Under the pieces are notes generated by a model that was not told the DNA's origin, did no database searches, and worked only from the letters and a program-made list of their open reading frames with translations. From Bog-532 sp963742875 (GTDB lineage: Bacteria > Actinomycetota > Actinomycetes > Streptosporangiales > Streptosporangiaceae), in assembly GCA_963742875.1 (NCBI GenBank), contig CAVUNO010000011.1, forward strand, positions 124,001 to 188,000: 64,000 bases of DNA. The letters are read 5' to 3'. Every line of letters starts with the position of its first letter. The first letter of the stretch is position 1. Below, piece by piece: positions 45,056 through 54,885 of the stretch. The position numbers and the translations under genes were made by a program.

Positions 45056-46531
45056 ATGGACGTAGCTGACGGTGACACGAAAGACGTGACGGCGGAACGC
45101 AACGGCGATGTGTCCTACTGGTGGCGGGCCCGGGGTGGCTTCCCGCCGCGACGGCCGTCTCTGCCGGGACCGGCCAGCGCCGACGTGTGCATCGTCGGTG
45201 CCGGGTTTACCGGGTTGTGGACCGCCCACTACCTGAAGCGGGCGGAGCCATCACTGCGGATCGTCGTCCTGGAGGCGGCATTCGCCGGTTTCGGCGCGTC
45301 CGGCCGGAATGGCGGCTGGCTGACGAGCGCGCTGCCCGGCTCGCGCGAGCGTTACGCGCGCGGCCCGGGCGGCCGGGACGCCGTGCTCGACCTGCAGCGG
45401 CAGCTCCGCGAGACGGTGGACGAGGTCGCGCGGGTCTGCGACGCGGAGGGCATCGACGCCGATCTGGTCAAGGGCGGCGAACTGGCGGTAGCGACCACCC
45501 CCGCCCAGCAGGAGCGGCTGCGTGCCGAACTGGCGGCCGACCGGGACTGGGGCCTGGGTGAGGAAGACGTCCGCTACCTCGGGCCGGCCGGGCTAGCCGG
45601 ACGCGTCCGCATCGACGGCGGCCTCGGCGCGCTCTACTCCCCGCACTGTGCGCGTATCCAGCCCGCCAAGCTGGTCACGGGTCTCGCCCAGGCGGTCGAG
45701 CGCGGCGGCGTCGAGATCTACGAGGCCACCCCGGTGACCCGGATCGTCCCGCGCCCCGCCGCGGGAGGGGCATCGGCTGGGACGGCCCGTACACGTCCGG
45801 CCATGGCCCGGGCGTGCACAGTATTCGGCGACGTCACGGCGCGGTTTGTGCTGCGGGCTACGGAGGGTTTCACCGCCCGCCTGCCCGGCCAGCGCCGCAC
45901 ACTGCTGCCGATGAACAGCTCCATGATCGTGACCGAGCCACTGGATGACGACGCGTGGCGGGAGATCGGCTGGGCCGGGTACGAGACCATCGGCGACGGC
46001 GCGCATGTGTACATGTACGCCCAGCGGACCGCCGACGGCCGGATCGCGATCGGCGGGCGCGGCGTCCCCTACCGGTTCGCTTCCGGCTTCGACCACCGGG
46101 GCGTGACCCAGCCCGCGGCCATCGACGCCCTGGGGCAGGTCCTGCGGGCGCTGTTCCCGGCCGCCGCCCGGGCCCGCATCGACCACGCCTGGTGCGGCGT
46201 CCTCGGCGTGCCCCGCGACTGGTGCGCGACGGTCACGGCGGATCCGGCATCCGGGCTGGGCTGGGCCGGGGGGTACACCGGCCACGGGGTCGCGGCCTCC
46301 AACCTGGCCGGGCACACGCTGGCCGACCTGGTCGCAGGACGTACCACCGACCGGACCGCACTGCCCTGGGTGGGCCACCGCACCCACCGCTGGGAACCGG
46401 AACCGCTGCGCTGGGCCGGCGTCCACAGCCTCTACGCGCTGTACCGGGCGGCTGACCACGCCGAGGGAGGCGGCTCCGCGCGGACGTCCCCGCTGGCGCG
46501 GATCGGAGACCGGATCTCGGGTATCCCCTGA
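45056..46531 (+). CDS. FAD-dependent oxidoreductase (DAO family)
   Basis: 491 aa. Dinucleotide-binding ADVCIVGAGFTGLWTAHYL near residue 42, then FGASGRNGGWLTSALPG, typical of amine/amino-acid oxidases such as gamma-glutamylputrescine oxidase-like proteins, and a C-terminal GYTGHGVAASNLAG flavin segment. The substrate is unknown. ATG start. Confidence 0.85.
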   Translation: MDVADGDTKDVTAERNGDVSYWWRARGGFPPRRPSLPGPASADVCIVGAGFTGLWTAHYLKRAEPSLRIVVLEAAFAGFGASGRNGGWLTSALPGSRERYARGPGGRDAVLDLQRQLRETVDEVARVCDAEGIDADLVKGGELAVATTPAQQERLRAELAADRDWGLGEEDVRYLGPAGLAGRVRIDGGLGALYSPHCARIQPAKLVTGLAQAVERGGVEIYEATPVTRIVPRPAAGGASAGTARTRPAMARACTVFGDVTARFVLRATEGFTARLPGQRRTLLPMNSSMIVTEPLDDDAWREIGWAGYETIGDGAHVYMYAQRTADGRIAIGGRGVPYRFASGFDHRGVTQPAAIDALGQVLRALFPAAARARIDHAWCGVLGVPRDWCATVTADPASGLGWAGGYTGHGVAASNLAGHTLADLVAGRTTDRTALPWVGHRTHRWEPEPLRWAGVHSLYALYRAADHAEGGGSARTSPLARIGDRISGIP

Positions 46532-46553
46532 CGGCAGCGCCCCTCGGCCCGGC

Positions 46554-46784
46554 TCACGGCCAGCCCAGGCTCGCCTCGGCCGCTCTCATCTCGCGATCCA
46601 GCTCCGCTGGATCCGCGGCCCCGACATAGTGCCCGGGAAGCGCGGTGAACAGCGGGAAAGCCCAGAACATCTGGCTGTACGTGCCGTACATGATCATCCA
46701 GTCGGGGTGCCGCCGCCGGAGGTTTTCGACCATCTGCCGGTACCGCTGGGCGGCATCACCATGGTCCCCGTCGGTCACGGCCAT
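46554..46784 (-). CDS. Conserved small hypothetical protein
   Basis: 76 aa with RYRQMVENLRRRHPDWMIMY and GTYSQMFWAFPLF. I recognise the pattern as a small conserved actinobacterial protein without assigned function. ATG start. Convergent with the FAD oxidoreductase gene. Confidence 0.7.
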   Translation of the reverse strand: MAVTDGDHGDAAQRYRQMVENLRRRHPDWMIMYGTYSQMFWAFPLFTALPGHYVGAADPAELDREMRAAEASLGWP

Positions 46785-46835
46785 CCGCCCTCTCCGCCCG
46801 CAGATCCGGCGGTGCCCGCCGTGGCCGCGATCATG

Positions 46836-47093
46836 CTATGGCTTTACCCTGGGGATTTGCAGTGTTGTCGCGGGATGAGCGTTCGGGTGCGGCAGGATCA
46901 TCTGGTCGTGCGGCGGCCTGCCCCGCAGGTCCCAGCGGAGAATCCAGTAAAAGTCGACAAACGGTGCCATCGCGGCCGACGGCTCACGGCGGGTGAGGCT
47001 GAACTGGGATGCCGCCGCCTTCTGGTGCAGCACGCCCCGGCCCAGCGCGGTATCCGCCGTCGCTATCGCCGGACCGGCCCCGCCACCTGCCAT
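46836..47093 (-). pseudogene. N-terminal fragment of an AraC-family regulator
   Basis: 85 codons containing MAPFVDFYWILRWDLRGRPP and ILPHPNAHPAT, the start of the sensor domain (DUF6597-like) of AraC regulators. The rest of the sensor and the whole HTH domain are missing; the frame ends after an unrelated tail (TTLQIPRVKP). It is divergent from a TIGR03086-like gene that it might once have controlled. Confidence 0.65.
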
Positions 47094-47213
47094 TAGACCA
47101 GCATAGGCGTCGCATTTGTTCAAGACGGGCCGGTCCGGCCGCCGTAGCTTCGACGGGTACCCGGCGAGAAGGGTGCCCGGCGAGAAGGCAGCCACCGACA
47201 GGAGGAAAACCTG

Positions 47214-47795
47214 GTGAACCTGCACGAAGAGATGGCGGCAGCCGCCGCCCAGGACGCACGGGTGGTCAGCGGCGTGCGAGCGGGCCAGTTCACCGCGCCC
47301 ACACCCTGCCCGGACTGGGACATGCACGCCCTGCTCAACCACACGATTCTATGGATGGCGTTTTCGGCCGAACGCCGGGCGCGGGATGAGCCGCTCCCCG
47401 ACGGCCTGATCAAGCGGGACTTCGCTGCCGAGCCTGGCTTCGCGGCCAGGTACGCGGCCCAGCTCGACGAGGCCATCGCGGCCTGGTCGGACCCGGCCGC
47501 CTGGTCCCGCGACCTCAACGTCATGGGCTCCCCAACGCCCGCCGCCGACATCGCCGCGATGCTGCTCGCCGAGATGGTCCTGCACGGCTGGGACATCGCC
47601 CGGGCCAGCGGCCAGGAATACTCCTGCACCGGCGCGGTGGTGACCGCCACGGCGGCGGCCGTGGACGCCAACGCGGAGCTGTTCCGGCAGTACGGCGGGT
47701 TCGCCGCGCCGGTGCCGCTGGCCGAACCGGTCTCGGCCCTGGACCCCGTGCTGGCCGCATCCGGCCGGGATCCACGGTGGACGCCCGTGGCCTGA
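47214..47795 (+). CDS. TIGR03086-like / DinB-fold metal-binding protein
   Basis: 193 aa. FTAPTPCPDWDMHALLNHTI is the conserved first helix of the mycothiol-dependent maleylpyruvate isomerase N-terminal (DinB-like) fold, and AEMVLHGWDIARASGQ holds the second His cluster. Such proteins may be mycothiol-dependent transferases. GTG start with AGGAGG upstream. Confidence 0.85.
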   Translation: MNLHEEMAAAAAQDARVVSGVRAGQFTAPTPCPDWDMHALLNHTILWMAFSAERRARDEPLPDGLIKRDFAAEPGFAARYAAQLDEAIAAWSDPAAWSRDLNVMGSPTPAADIAAMLLAEMVLHGWDIARASGQEYSCTGAVVTATAAAVDANAELFRQYGGFAAPVPLAEPVSALDPVLAASGRDPRWTPVA

Positions 47796-47808
47796 CGGAG
47801 CCAGGCGG

Positions 47809-49641
47809 TCACATCTGGGTTTCGTCCGTGGGCGGACCGTCCCCGACCGCGTCCGCGATCCCCCGGAGTCCCGGATGGGCGACAAGGTCCTCGAGGAACA
47901 CCGGCTTGCCGTCTTCGTCGGACAGCGGGATCCGCCAGTTGGGATATTCGTCCATCGTCCCGGGGACGTTCTGCGGCTGCCGCTGACCCACCGCGTCGGG
48001 CAGCGATACCCCGATCAGGACGGACGGCGTCCGGGCTAGATAGGCGTACAGGGCGACCACCTGATCGGTGAGAGGGGGATCTCCGTCCGGCGGGAGCAGC
48101 CCCTCCTCTGCCAGGGCGGACCGCCACGCCGACCGTGTTGCTTCGGCGTCGGCCCGTTCGTCTTCCACGGAACGGGCCAGCACCCCCAGATCGGCCCGGA
48201 GCCCGACGTACTCGCCGGTCAGGAAGGCAGCGGCCGGCGGCATATCGTGCGTGCCGATGGTCGCCAGGCTGTTGCGACGCCAGTCCCCCGGCGGCAGCGG
48301 CGTCCCGTCGCCGCGGCGCTCGAACCAGAGCATGGACGTGCCGAGAACGCCATGGGCGGCCAGGTAGTCACGGATCCACGGGTCGACGGTGCCGAGGTCC
48401 TCGCCGATTGCCAGCACGCGGGCCGCAGTCGCCGCGCGCGCCAGGACTCCCACCGTCCCCACGTGGTCGTAACGGACGTAGGTACCCCGGTCCGGGGTCA
48501 TACCCGGGGGCACCCACCACAGCCGGCACAGGCCCATCACATGATCTATCCGGAGTGCCCCGCCGTGCCGTGCCGCGGCGGTGAACAGGTCGGCGAGCGG
48601 CTCGTACCGCTGTTCGGCCAGCCGCTCAGGATGCCACGGCTGCGACCCCCAGTCCTGGCCGTGCTGGTTGAACTCGTCGGGCGGCGCGCCGACGGTCACA
48701 CCCGAGACGAACAGATCCTGATCGGACCAGGCGTCCGCACCACCTGGGTGCGCGCCGACGGCCAGATCCTGGATGAGCCCGATACCCATGCCGGCTTCTC
48801 GCGCGGCATGCTGCGCCGCGGCCAGCTGACCGTCGGCGAGCCATTGCAGCCAGGCGTGGAAGTCAGCCTCCCGGGGCAGCCGGCCGCTCTCGATGGCGAC
48901 CGCATCCGAGGCGGGCCAGGCCAGCGCGGCGGGCCACGCCCGCCAGTCCGCGCCGTATATTTCGGCCAGCACGCACCACGTGGCCCATTCCGTCAGCGCC
49001 CGGGCCTCACGCTCACGGTAGGCGTCGTACTCCGCGGCTCGCTGCGGGCTCATCGGTACCCGGTGCAGGATCTTCAGCGCGGCCCGCTTCGCAGCCCAGA
49101 CCGCGTCCCGGTCCAGCAGGGATCCGGCTTCGCTCGCGGCCTTCAGCGGTCTGGCGAGCGCCGCGACATGACCGCGCTCCCGGTCGTCGAGGGCGGAATA
49201 CTCCGGGATGTCCTCGATCCTTAGATAGAGCGGGCTGATGAACCGCCTGCTCATCGGCAGGTACGGGGATGTGCTCACCGGGGGCACCGGCTCGGCGGCG
49301 TGCAGCGGGTTGATCAGGATGAATCCGGCGCCCAGCTCACGTGCGCTCCAGGACGCCAGGTCAGCCAGGTCGCGGAAGTCACCATGGCCCCAGGACGCAC
49401 GGGAACGGACCGCGTAGAGCTGGATGGCCAGACCCCAGGACCGGCCCTCCGGGACCGGCGCGGCCAGGTCGGCCAGGTCCGGGCCGGTCGCCGGCAAGGG
49501 CGCCGCCGGGGGATCGCCGAGGGCGGCGAGGATCGCCTCGATCGTTTCGGCCGACACCGTGACCTCGTGGCCCGGCGACGAATAGTAGGACGTCGTCACT
49601 CCCCTGGCCTCGGCGGCGCGCATCAGTTCCGGCGAATTCAT
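47809..49641 (-). CDS. malQ: 4-alpha-glucanotransferase
   Basis: 610-aa GH77 amylomaltase, disproportionating maltooligosaccharides. RSWGLAIQLYAVRSRASWG, then FILINPLHA, SPYLPMSRRFISPLYLR; nucleophile region LRIDHVMGLCRLWWVP; acid/base IGEDLGTV; THDMPP. Slightly shorter than the usual ~700 aa actinobacterial type because the N-terminal module is short. ATG start. Confidence 0.94.
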   Translation of the reverse strand: MNSPELMRAAEARGVTTSYYSSPGHEVTVSAETIEAILAALGDPPAAPLPATGPDLADLAAPVPEGRSWGLAIQLYAVRSRASWGHGDFRDLADLASWSARELGAGFILINPLHAAEPVPPVSTSPYLPMSRRFISPLYLRIEDIPEYSALDDRERGHVAALARPLKAASEAGSLLDRDAVWAAKRAALKILHRVPMSPQRAAEYDAYREREARALTEWATWCVLAEIYGADWRAWPAALAWPASDAVAIESGRLPREADFHAWLQWLADGQLAAAQHAAREAGMGIGLIQDLAVGAHPGGADAWSDQDLFVSGVTVGAPPDEFNQHGQDWGSQPWHPERLAEQRYEPLADLFTAAARHGGALRIDHVMGLCRLWWVPPGMTPDRGTYVRYDHVGTVGVLARAATAARVLAIGEDLGTVDPWIRDYLAAHGVLGTSMLWFERRGDGTPLPPGDWRRNSLATIGTHDMPPAAAFLTGEYVGLRADLGVLARSVEDERADAEATRSAWRSALAEEGLLPPDGDPPLTDQVVALYAYLARTPSVLIGVSLPDAVGQRQPQNVPGTMDEYPNWRIPLSDEDGKPVFLEDLVAHPGLRGIADAVGDGPPTDETQM

Positions 49642-49743
49642 GGCCCCATCGTTCCAGGCCTGGGAATCCTGGCCGCATCATGGGGCCGCATCTGCCACGA
49701 TTCCCCGGGGATGTGGGGAGTTCGGCCCCGTGCGCTGACGCTG

Positions 49744-50412
49744 TTAACCGGCGAGGAGGTCCACCTCCGCCTGGTAGAGCAGGGCCGGGTCGATCCCGGT
49801 GGCGGTGAGGTGGCCGTTCAGTTCCAGGCTGAGCACGCCATGCAGGCGAGTCCAGGCCAGCAGGGCGCGCAGGAGAGTGGCCCGCGGCAGCCCGGACGCG
49901 CCCGAGCGGGCGTGCCATGGTCCGAGTTGCGCACTCAGCCCGGGCGGGACCGCTGGCCCCGGCCGGGAACCACCCATTGCGGCGAGCACGCTGAGGAAGC
50001 TGTCCATGCTCCGCTGGGCCGCCGGGATCACCCGCCCGGGTTCCAGTTGGCCGGAGCCGACCAGGCCGGAAAAGACCAGACGATAACGGTGCGGATCGGC
50101 CAGCGCCCAGGTCCGGTAGGCGCCCGTCACGGCCTGGAACCGGGCCACCGGCGGCGCGGGCCGGCCCGCGGCGGCCTGGAGCACCTCGGCCAGGTCGTGA
50201 TAGGCGTCGACGATGACCTCGGCCAGCAGATCGTCCCGGCCGGCGAAGTACCGGTACAGGGCAGCACCCGACATACCCATCGCCTTGGCGATGGCGTTGA
50301 GCGAGAGCGCCTCGGCACCGCCCTGGGCGATCTGCCGCATGGCCAGCCGCTTGATTTCCGCAAGCGTTTCCTGCCGGTAACGCTCGCGCCGGGTCAGCGA
50401 CCTGTCCGTCAT
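49744..50412 (-). CDS. TetR-family regulator
   Basis: 222 aa from ATG 50412. HTH: YRQETLAEIKRLAMRQIAQG ... LSLNAIAKAMGMSGAALYRYFAGRDDLL. C-terminal part (TWALADPHRYRLVFSG) resembles the WHG/TetR_C_13 ligand domain. Lies about 100 bases upstream of malQ on the same strand; the target is unknown. Confidence 0.9.
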   Translation of the reverse strand: MTDRSLTRRERYRQETLAEIKRLAMRQIAQGGAEALSLNAIAKAMGMSGAALYRYFAGRDDLLAEVIVDAYHDLAEVLQAAAGRPAPPVARFQAVTGAYRTWALADPHRYRLVFSGLVGSGQLEPGRVIPAAQRSMDSFLSVLAAMGGSRPGPAVPPGLSAQLGPWHARSGASGLPRATLLRALLAWTRLHGVLSLELNGHLTATGIDPALLYQAEVDLLAG

Positions 50413-50718
50413 CCCATCCCGCTCCCCGGGTTGACATCCCAACGCGTATTAACAGATCATTACCTTAGTAATAGATTCTAACCTAATAAGCAGCCGCACC
50501 GGACGCGATTGGCACGCCGGGGAAGGCCGCCCTGCGTGTCGGTTTCGAACGCGGGCAATGCCTGTGATACTTTGCGGCATTGTTGCTCAGAGCTCCCGCA
50601 GCGGACTTTTGGATCTGATCATCAGCGCGGGCCCGGAGGGGGCCCCGCAGTGATCGGACCAACATGTCCTGACTCAGAAGTTCCGGAAGGCCTGTCATGA
50701 ACTCTGCGTGCGTCGTCA
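50413..50718. other. Intergenic region upstream of TetR and methyltransferase genes
   Basis: About 306 bases, with an AT-rich part (50440-50490, TTAGTAATAGATTCTAACCT) that probably holds the TetR-gene promoter and operator. A nine-codon frame beginning ATG 50698 ends at the GTG start of the next gene; its meaning is unclear. Confidence 0.4.
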
Positions 50719-51306
50719 GTGGCTGATCTCCATGGGCCCGCGCCCGCCCCCAGGATGACCTGGCTGGACCAACTGCTGCAGCGGTGGCGGGTCCGGGTGG
50801 CGCTGGCCGAGCTGCCGCAGGCCCCCCGGCTGCTGGACATCGGGACACACGATGGGACGGTGTTCCGTCTCACCGGGGCAACCGGGGTCGGCATCGACCC
50901 GGAGCTGATCGAGGTGCCCGCACTGCCCGGAGTGAGGCTGGTGAAGGGGTTCTTCCCCGTTGACCTGCCGACGCTCGCGGACGGGACGTTCGACGCGGCC
51001 ACCGCGCTGGCCGTTGTCGAGCACGTACCTGAGCCCGACCTGGCGACCTGGGCCAAGGTGCTGGCTCAGCTGATGGCCCCGAAAGGCCGCGTGATCATCA
51101 CGGTGCCGGCGCCGACGGTGGACATGATCCTGCACGTTCTCATACGACTGCGCCTGATCGCCGGCATCGAGGCGCACCAGCACCACGGGTTCCGGCCAGC
51201 CGACCTGGACAATATCTTCACCGCGCCGTCGTGGCGGCGGCACAAGCACCGCACATTTCAGCTCGGCCTGAATCACCTTTACGTCTTCGAGCGCATGCCC
51301 AACTGA
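50719..51306 (+). CDS. Class I SAM-dependent methyltransferase
   Basis: 195 aa. SAM motif I PRLLDIGTHDGTVF, Asp of motif II GVGIDPELIEV, motif IV region FDAATALAVVEHVPEP, and KGRVIITVPAPT. Substrate unknown. Start GTG 50719 or ATG 50755; neither has a strong ribosome site. Intact, in contrast to the fragments that follow. Confidence 0.82.
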   Translation: MADLHGPAPAPRMTWLDQLLQRWRVRVALAELPQAPRLLDIGTHDGTVFRLTGATGVGIDPELIEVPALPGVRLVKGFFPVDLPTLADGTFDAATALAVVEHVPEPDLATWAKVLAQLMAPKGRVIITVPAPTVDMILHVLIRLRLIAGIEAHQHHGFRPADLDNIFTAPSWRRHKHRTFQLGLNHLYVFERMPN

Positions 51307-51469
51307 GGTCAGATCCCCGCCGGCTCGGCGAGCTACGCCGAGGGATCAAGCTGTACCGTCGCCGCGCGCAGCGGGGTGACCAGCGGCGTGTGGTTGCGCG
51401 GGTTATAGAGCGGGCCCGTGGCGTCCGTCAGGAGCACGCTGACCGCGGCGACGCCCTGGGCCGCCACCG

Positions 51470-51661
51470 GAAGCGGGGCGACCAGCCGAACGTGTCCGCC
51501 TCGCCCAGCGCTTGCTGGAAACCAGCGATCTGCCGGTGGAGGCCGTCGCGCGCAAGAGCGGCTTCGGCACGGCCGGCAATCTGCGCAAGCACTTCGGGCG
51601 TGTGCTGCGGACGAGCCCGCAGGCCTACCGGCATGCCTTCAGAACCCGCCGGGCAGGGTAA
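51470..51661 (+). pseudogene. C-terminal HTH fragment of a GlxA-type AraC regulator
   Basis: In frame: AERVRLAQRLLETSDLPVEA, then VARKSGFGTAGNLRKHFGRV and LRTSPQAYRHAFRTRRAG, the second HTH of AraC/GlxA regulators. No DJ-1-like sensor domain or start is present upstream. Confidence 0.7.
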
Positions 51662-51893
51662 GGGTTAGCCGCGTGCCCTGCCCCGGCTCGCTGCTGGCGG
51701 TCAGCCGGCCGCCGTGCGCCCGGGTCAGCTCGGCCGCGATCGGGCTGATACCGGGCAGGCTGATACCGGGCAGGCCCATAATGAGCAGGCCGATCAGCCA
51801 GGCACGAGCGCGGCGGCTCACGAGAGGTGGCCCTGGCGGGCCCTCGCCGCTCTGGCCCATCCAATCGCCCAATCGCCCCGCGTTGCGCGGCAC
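51639..51893 (-). pseudogene. Histidine-kinase C-terminal (HATPase) fragment
   Basis: ISPIAAELTRAHGGRLTASS and EPGQGTRLTLTLPGGF match the last part of the ATP-binding domain of sensor kinases. N, G1 and dimerisation boxes are missing. It runs against the AraC fragment and overlaps it by 23 bases. Confidence 0.65.
51743..51772. repeat. Two 15-bp tandem repeats in the kinase fragment
   Basis: GGCTGATACCGGGCA is repeated twice exactly, giving a doubled LPGIS in the kinase remnant. Confidence 0.8.
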
Positions 51894-52148
51894 CCGATAC
51901 TTCTCGATGCCCCTTTTCCCGGCAATGACGTGATCGGGGATTAGCCGGGAGGTCTTGCCGGGACGTCCGTTACGGCAACGTCTTTACGCACGTGGCCATC
52001 GCGAGAAGCGGCAGCCAGGTGAAACAAATTAACGACTTTCCGCACCCGCATTCGTGACTTTCGGCCCCTTTTCTGACGATCCGTTGCCAGGCCGGCGGGC
52101 GGCCTTATACCTTGCACGGGAACACAGGCACCGAGGGAGGAAGCCTTC
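51894..52148. other. Gap before the NB-ARC/TPR gene
   Basis: No gene seen. The AT-richer stretch near 52020-52060 could hold the promoter of the next gene. Confidence 0.35.
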
Positions 52149-54632
52149 GTGCACGGGCAACGCTGGGCGGTGCGCCGGTCCCGATGCGGCGCGGCCCGCG
52201 TGCCCGGGATGGCGCGGATTCTGCCCGATCAGTTACCGGAAAGGTCTCCTGTCCGGCCATCGCGAGCGGTGATGCCGCGGCGCCCAGCGGCCACGATCTT
52301 GGTACACGATTTTCCGGGGCGATACGGTGCGGGAACGGAGCGCACGCGAACGCGCTCACGGCACGAAAGGCGATGTACGGGCATGACCTCGGACAGTCCG
52401 GCCGCGGGCCTGACGGATCCGCCGCGTGCCGAGGTTCATTGGCCGGTCCGGGTGGGGGCGATGCCTGCCCGCGCCAACGACTTCAGCCCCCGCCCCGAGT
52501 CCGCGCCCGGCCTGGGGACGGCGCTGGTTCCGGGCGCGACGGTCGCGCTGGTGCCCGGCGGGCGTCGCCGTCCCGCCGGCCCTGCCCTCCCGGACTGGCT
52601 GAGACTGTCCGGTAAGACGCAGCTCGCCGTCGCCGCCGCCGAGTCGCTGTGGCAGTCCCGGAGTGTCGAGCTGCTGGTCTGGGCCGTCGCCACGAGCCGG
52701 ACGTCGGTGCTGGCCGCATACAGCGAGGCGGCCGCCGCTATCTCCGGGGTCTTCCCCGCCGGGAACGCCGAATCGGTCGCGGCCCGCTTCGTCGGCTGGC
52801 TCAACGAGACCGGCAGGCCCTGGCTCCTCGTGCTCGACGATCTGTCCAGCACGGCGGATCTGCGCGGGCTCTGGCCGAACGGCCCAGCGGGCCGGGTCCT
52901 GGTCACCACCGCTGACTCGGCGGCCATGCCGGGCGGGACGCAGACTCTGCCGGTCGGGCTGTTCAGCCAGCGGGAGGCCCTCAACTACCTGATGGGCCGT
53001 CTCAGCGCTGACCCCGACCGACGTCTCGGCGCGATCGACCTGGTCAAAGACCTGTGCTGCGAGCCGATGGCACTGGCCCAGGCCTGCGCGGTGATCACGA
53101 GCTCGGCATGGACGTGCCGCGATTACCAGGATGCGTTCGTCCGCAGGCGGGAGCAGATGACGGACCCGTCCACCGGTCCGCTGCCGGCCGCCGCCGTCAC
53201 CTGGACATTCTGTTTCGAGCAGGCCGATTGGCTGTCACCGGAGGTGGCCGCTCAGTCCCTGCTGGCGCTGATCGCGCTCCTGGACGGCCATGGCATTCCC
53301 GCCGTGGTTCTGTCGGCCCCCGCGGCCTGCGGCTACCTGGCGGGACACCGCCCCGGCAGCCGGCCGGACCGGGACAGTGCCGGCCGGGCCCTGCTCGTGC
53401 TGGAACGGGCCGGACTGCTGACCATCGACCGGACGACGGCGCCCCCGATGGTCCGGATGAGCCCGGTGCTGCAGTCCGCGCTGCGGACGATGATGCCGGA
53501 GGGGATGCTGGAGTATGCCGCACGATCGGCCGCCGACGCACTGGCCGAGGCATGGCCGGAGGAAGCGCAGCCCGGGTGGCTCACGGAGAGTTTCCGCTCC
53601 TGCACCGCCAGCCTCTCGCAGGCCGCCGGGGACCTGCTGTGGGCGGGCGGCTGCCATCCGGTCCTCCACCGGGCCGGGCAGAGCCTGGATAACGCGCGGC
53701 TGACCGGCCCGGCCGCCGATTACTGGCACGACCTCGCCTCGGTCAGTCAACGGCTCCTGGGCGCCGACCATCCGCACACCATGGCCGCGGTCCAGCGGCT
53801 GACCGGCGCCTACCTGGCGGCGGGGCGCACCGCCGACGCCGTCCGGTGGGTCCAGTGGGTGGCGGACCGCCGGGCCCGTACCCTCAGTCCTGATCACCGC
53901 GACGTGCTCGCGGCCCGGCGGGACCTCGGGCACGCCCTCGTCGCCGCAGGCCAGCTCCCGGACGCGGTCACCGTGCTGGACCAGGTGGCCGACGACTACG
54001 AGCGCCTGTACGGGCCGGACCATATTGACACTCTCGGTGCACGTGATGAGCTCGCCGCCGCTCACCTGGCTGTGGGCCGTCCGGCGGAGGCGGCCGGTCT
54101 GTACCGGCGCACCCTGGCCGGCCGCGAGCGGGTACAGGGCCCCCGGCATCCGCAGACCCTGACGACACGCCAGGGCCTGGGCGACGCCTCGCAGGCTGGC
54201 GGCCGCTCGAAGGACGCGATATCGGCGTATAAGAAGGTCCTGGCCGGGCGCGAACGTACCCTCGGGCCTGATCACCTGGATACCCTCGCCATCCACGGCA
54301 AGCTGGGCTCGAGTTATCACACGGCAGGCAAGATGGCCGCCGCGGTGCACTCCTACGAGCAGGCCCGGTCGGGCTATGAGCGGGTGCTGGGCGCTGATCA
54401 CCCGGATACCCTGAACATCCGCGTGCGCCTGGCCCTCGCCTACTACGACGTAGGCCGGCTGGGCGACGCGAGAACGCTGCTGCGCGACACCGCCGAGCGC
54501 TGCGAGCGGGTGCTGCCGCCGGGCGACCGGCTGACCAGCCAGGCCCAGGCCAGCCTGGCCGACATCGGCGCCGACTTAATACTGGCCCGGGCTCGTTCCC
54601 GGGCTACCGGACTGCTACCCGGCCAGTCCTGA
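52149..54632 (+). CDS. NB-ARC-like ATPase with tetratricopeptide repeats
   Basis: 827 aa from GTG 52149, which has a strong GGAGGAAG site; ATG 52383 begins the first recognisable part. Residues ~150-400: NTPase with LSGKTQLAVAAAESLW (Walker A, first Gly replaced), WLLVLDDLSS (Walker B) and RVLVTTADSAAMPG. Residues ~560-800: five TPR units, each with GxDHxxTL-type ends (GPDHIDTL, GPDHLDTL, GADHPDTL). This STAND architecture (sensor by TPR, oligomerising ATPase) occurs in actinobacterial regulators and in defence proteins; no effector domain is visible. Intact amid fragments. Confidence 0.8.
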   Translation: MHGQRWAVRRSRCGAARVPGMARILPDQLPERSPVRPSRAVMPRRPAATILVHDFPGRYGAGTERTRTRSRHERRCTGMTSDSPAAGLTDPPRAEVHWPVRVGAMPARANDFSPRPESAPGLGTALVPGATVALVPGGRRRPAGPALPDWLRLSGKTQLAVAAAESLWQSRSVELLVWAVATSRTSVLAAYSEAAAAISGVFPAGNAESVAARFVGWLNETGRPWLLVLDDLSSTADLRGLWPNGPAGRVLVTTADSAAMPGGTQTLPVGLFSQREALNYLMGRLSADPDRRLGAIDLVKDLCCEPMALAQACAVITSSAWTCRDYQDAFVRRREQMTDPSTGPLPAAAVTWTFCFEQADWLSPEVAAQSLLALIALLDGHGIPAVVLSAPAACGYLAGHRPGSRPDRDSAGRALLVLERAGLLTIDRTTAPPMVRMSPVLQSALRTMMPEGMLEYAARSAADALAEAWPEEAQPGWLTESFRSCTASLSQAAGDLLWAGGCHPVLHRAGQSLDNARLTGPAADYWHDLASVSQRLLGADHPHTMAAVQRLTGAYLAAGRTADAVRWVQWVADRRARTLSPDHRDVLAARRDLGHALVAAGQLPDAVTVLDQVADDYERLYGPDHIDTLGARDELAAAHLAVGRPAEAAGLYRRTLAGRERVQGPRHPQTLTTRQGLGDASQAGGRSKDAISAYKKVLAGRERTLGPDHLDTLAIHGKLGSSYHTAGKMAAAVHSYEQARSGYERVLGADHPDTLNIRVRLALAYYDVGRLGDARTLLRDTAERCERVLPPGDRLTSQAQASLADIGADLILARARSRATGLLPGQS

Positions 54633-54642
54633 GATCGCACCG

Positions 54643-54885
54643 ATGACCGGCGTCTCTCCCGTGGCCTACCTGGAGCTGATGTACGTCCAGCCGGATGACC
54701 GCGGTCAGGGCGCAGGGCGGGCCCTGGCCGGGCAGCTGCACCAGGAGGCCGACGCGGCCGGCGTGGCGGTCACGCTGCTGCATTATCAGCAGGTCAACCC
54801 GCTGTCCGGGCCGTTCTGGAGCCGGCCGGGCTACCGGCCCCTGTGGACCTCATGGGAGGCCCGGCCGGCCCGGACGCTCCGCTGA
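54643..54885 (+). pseudogene. C-terminal half of a GNAT acetyltransferase
   Basis: 80 codons: YLELMYVQPDDRGQGAGRAL (acetyl-CoA loop RGQGAG) to PFWSRPGYRPLW. The N-terminal half of the fold is missing. Starts 10 bases after the TPR gene; an ATG is present, so it might be translated. Confidence 0.6.
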
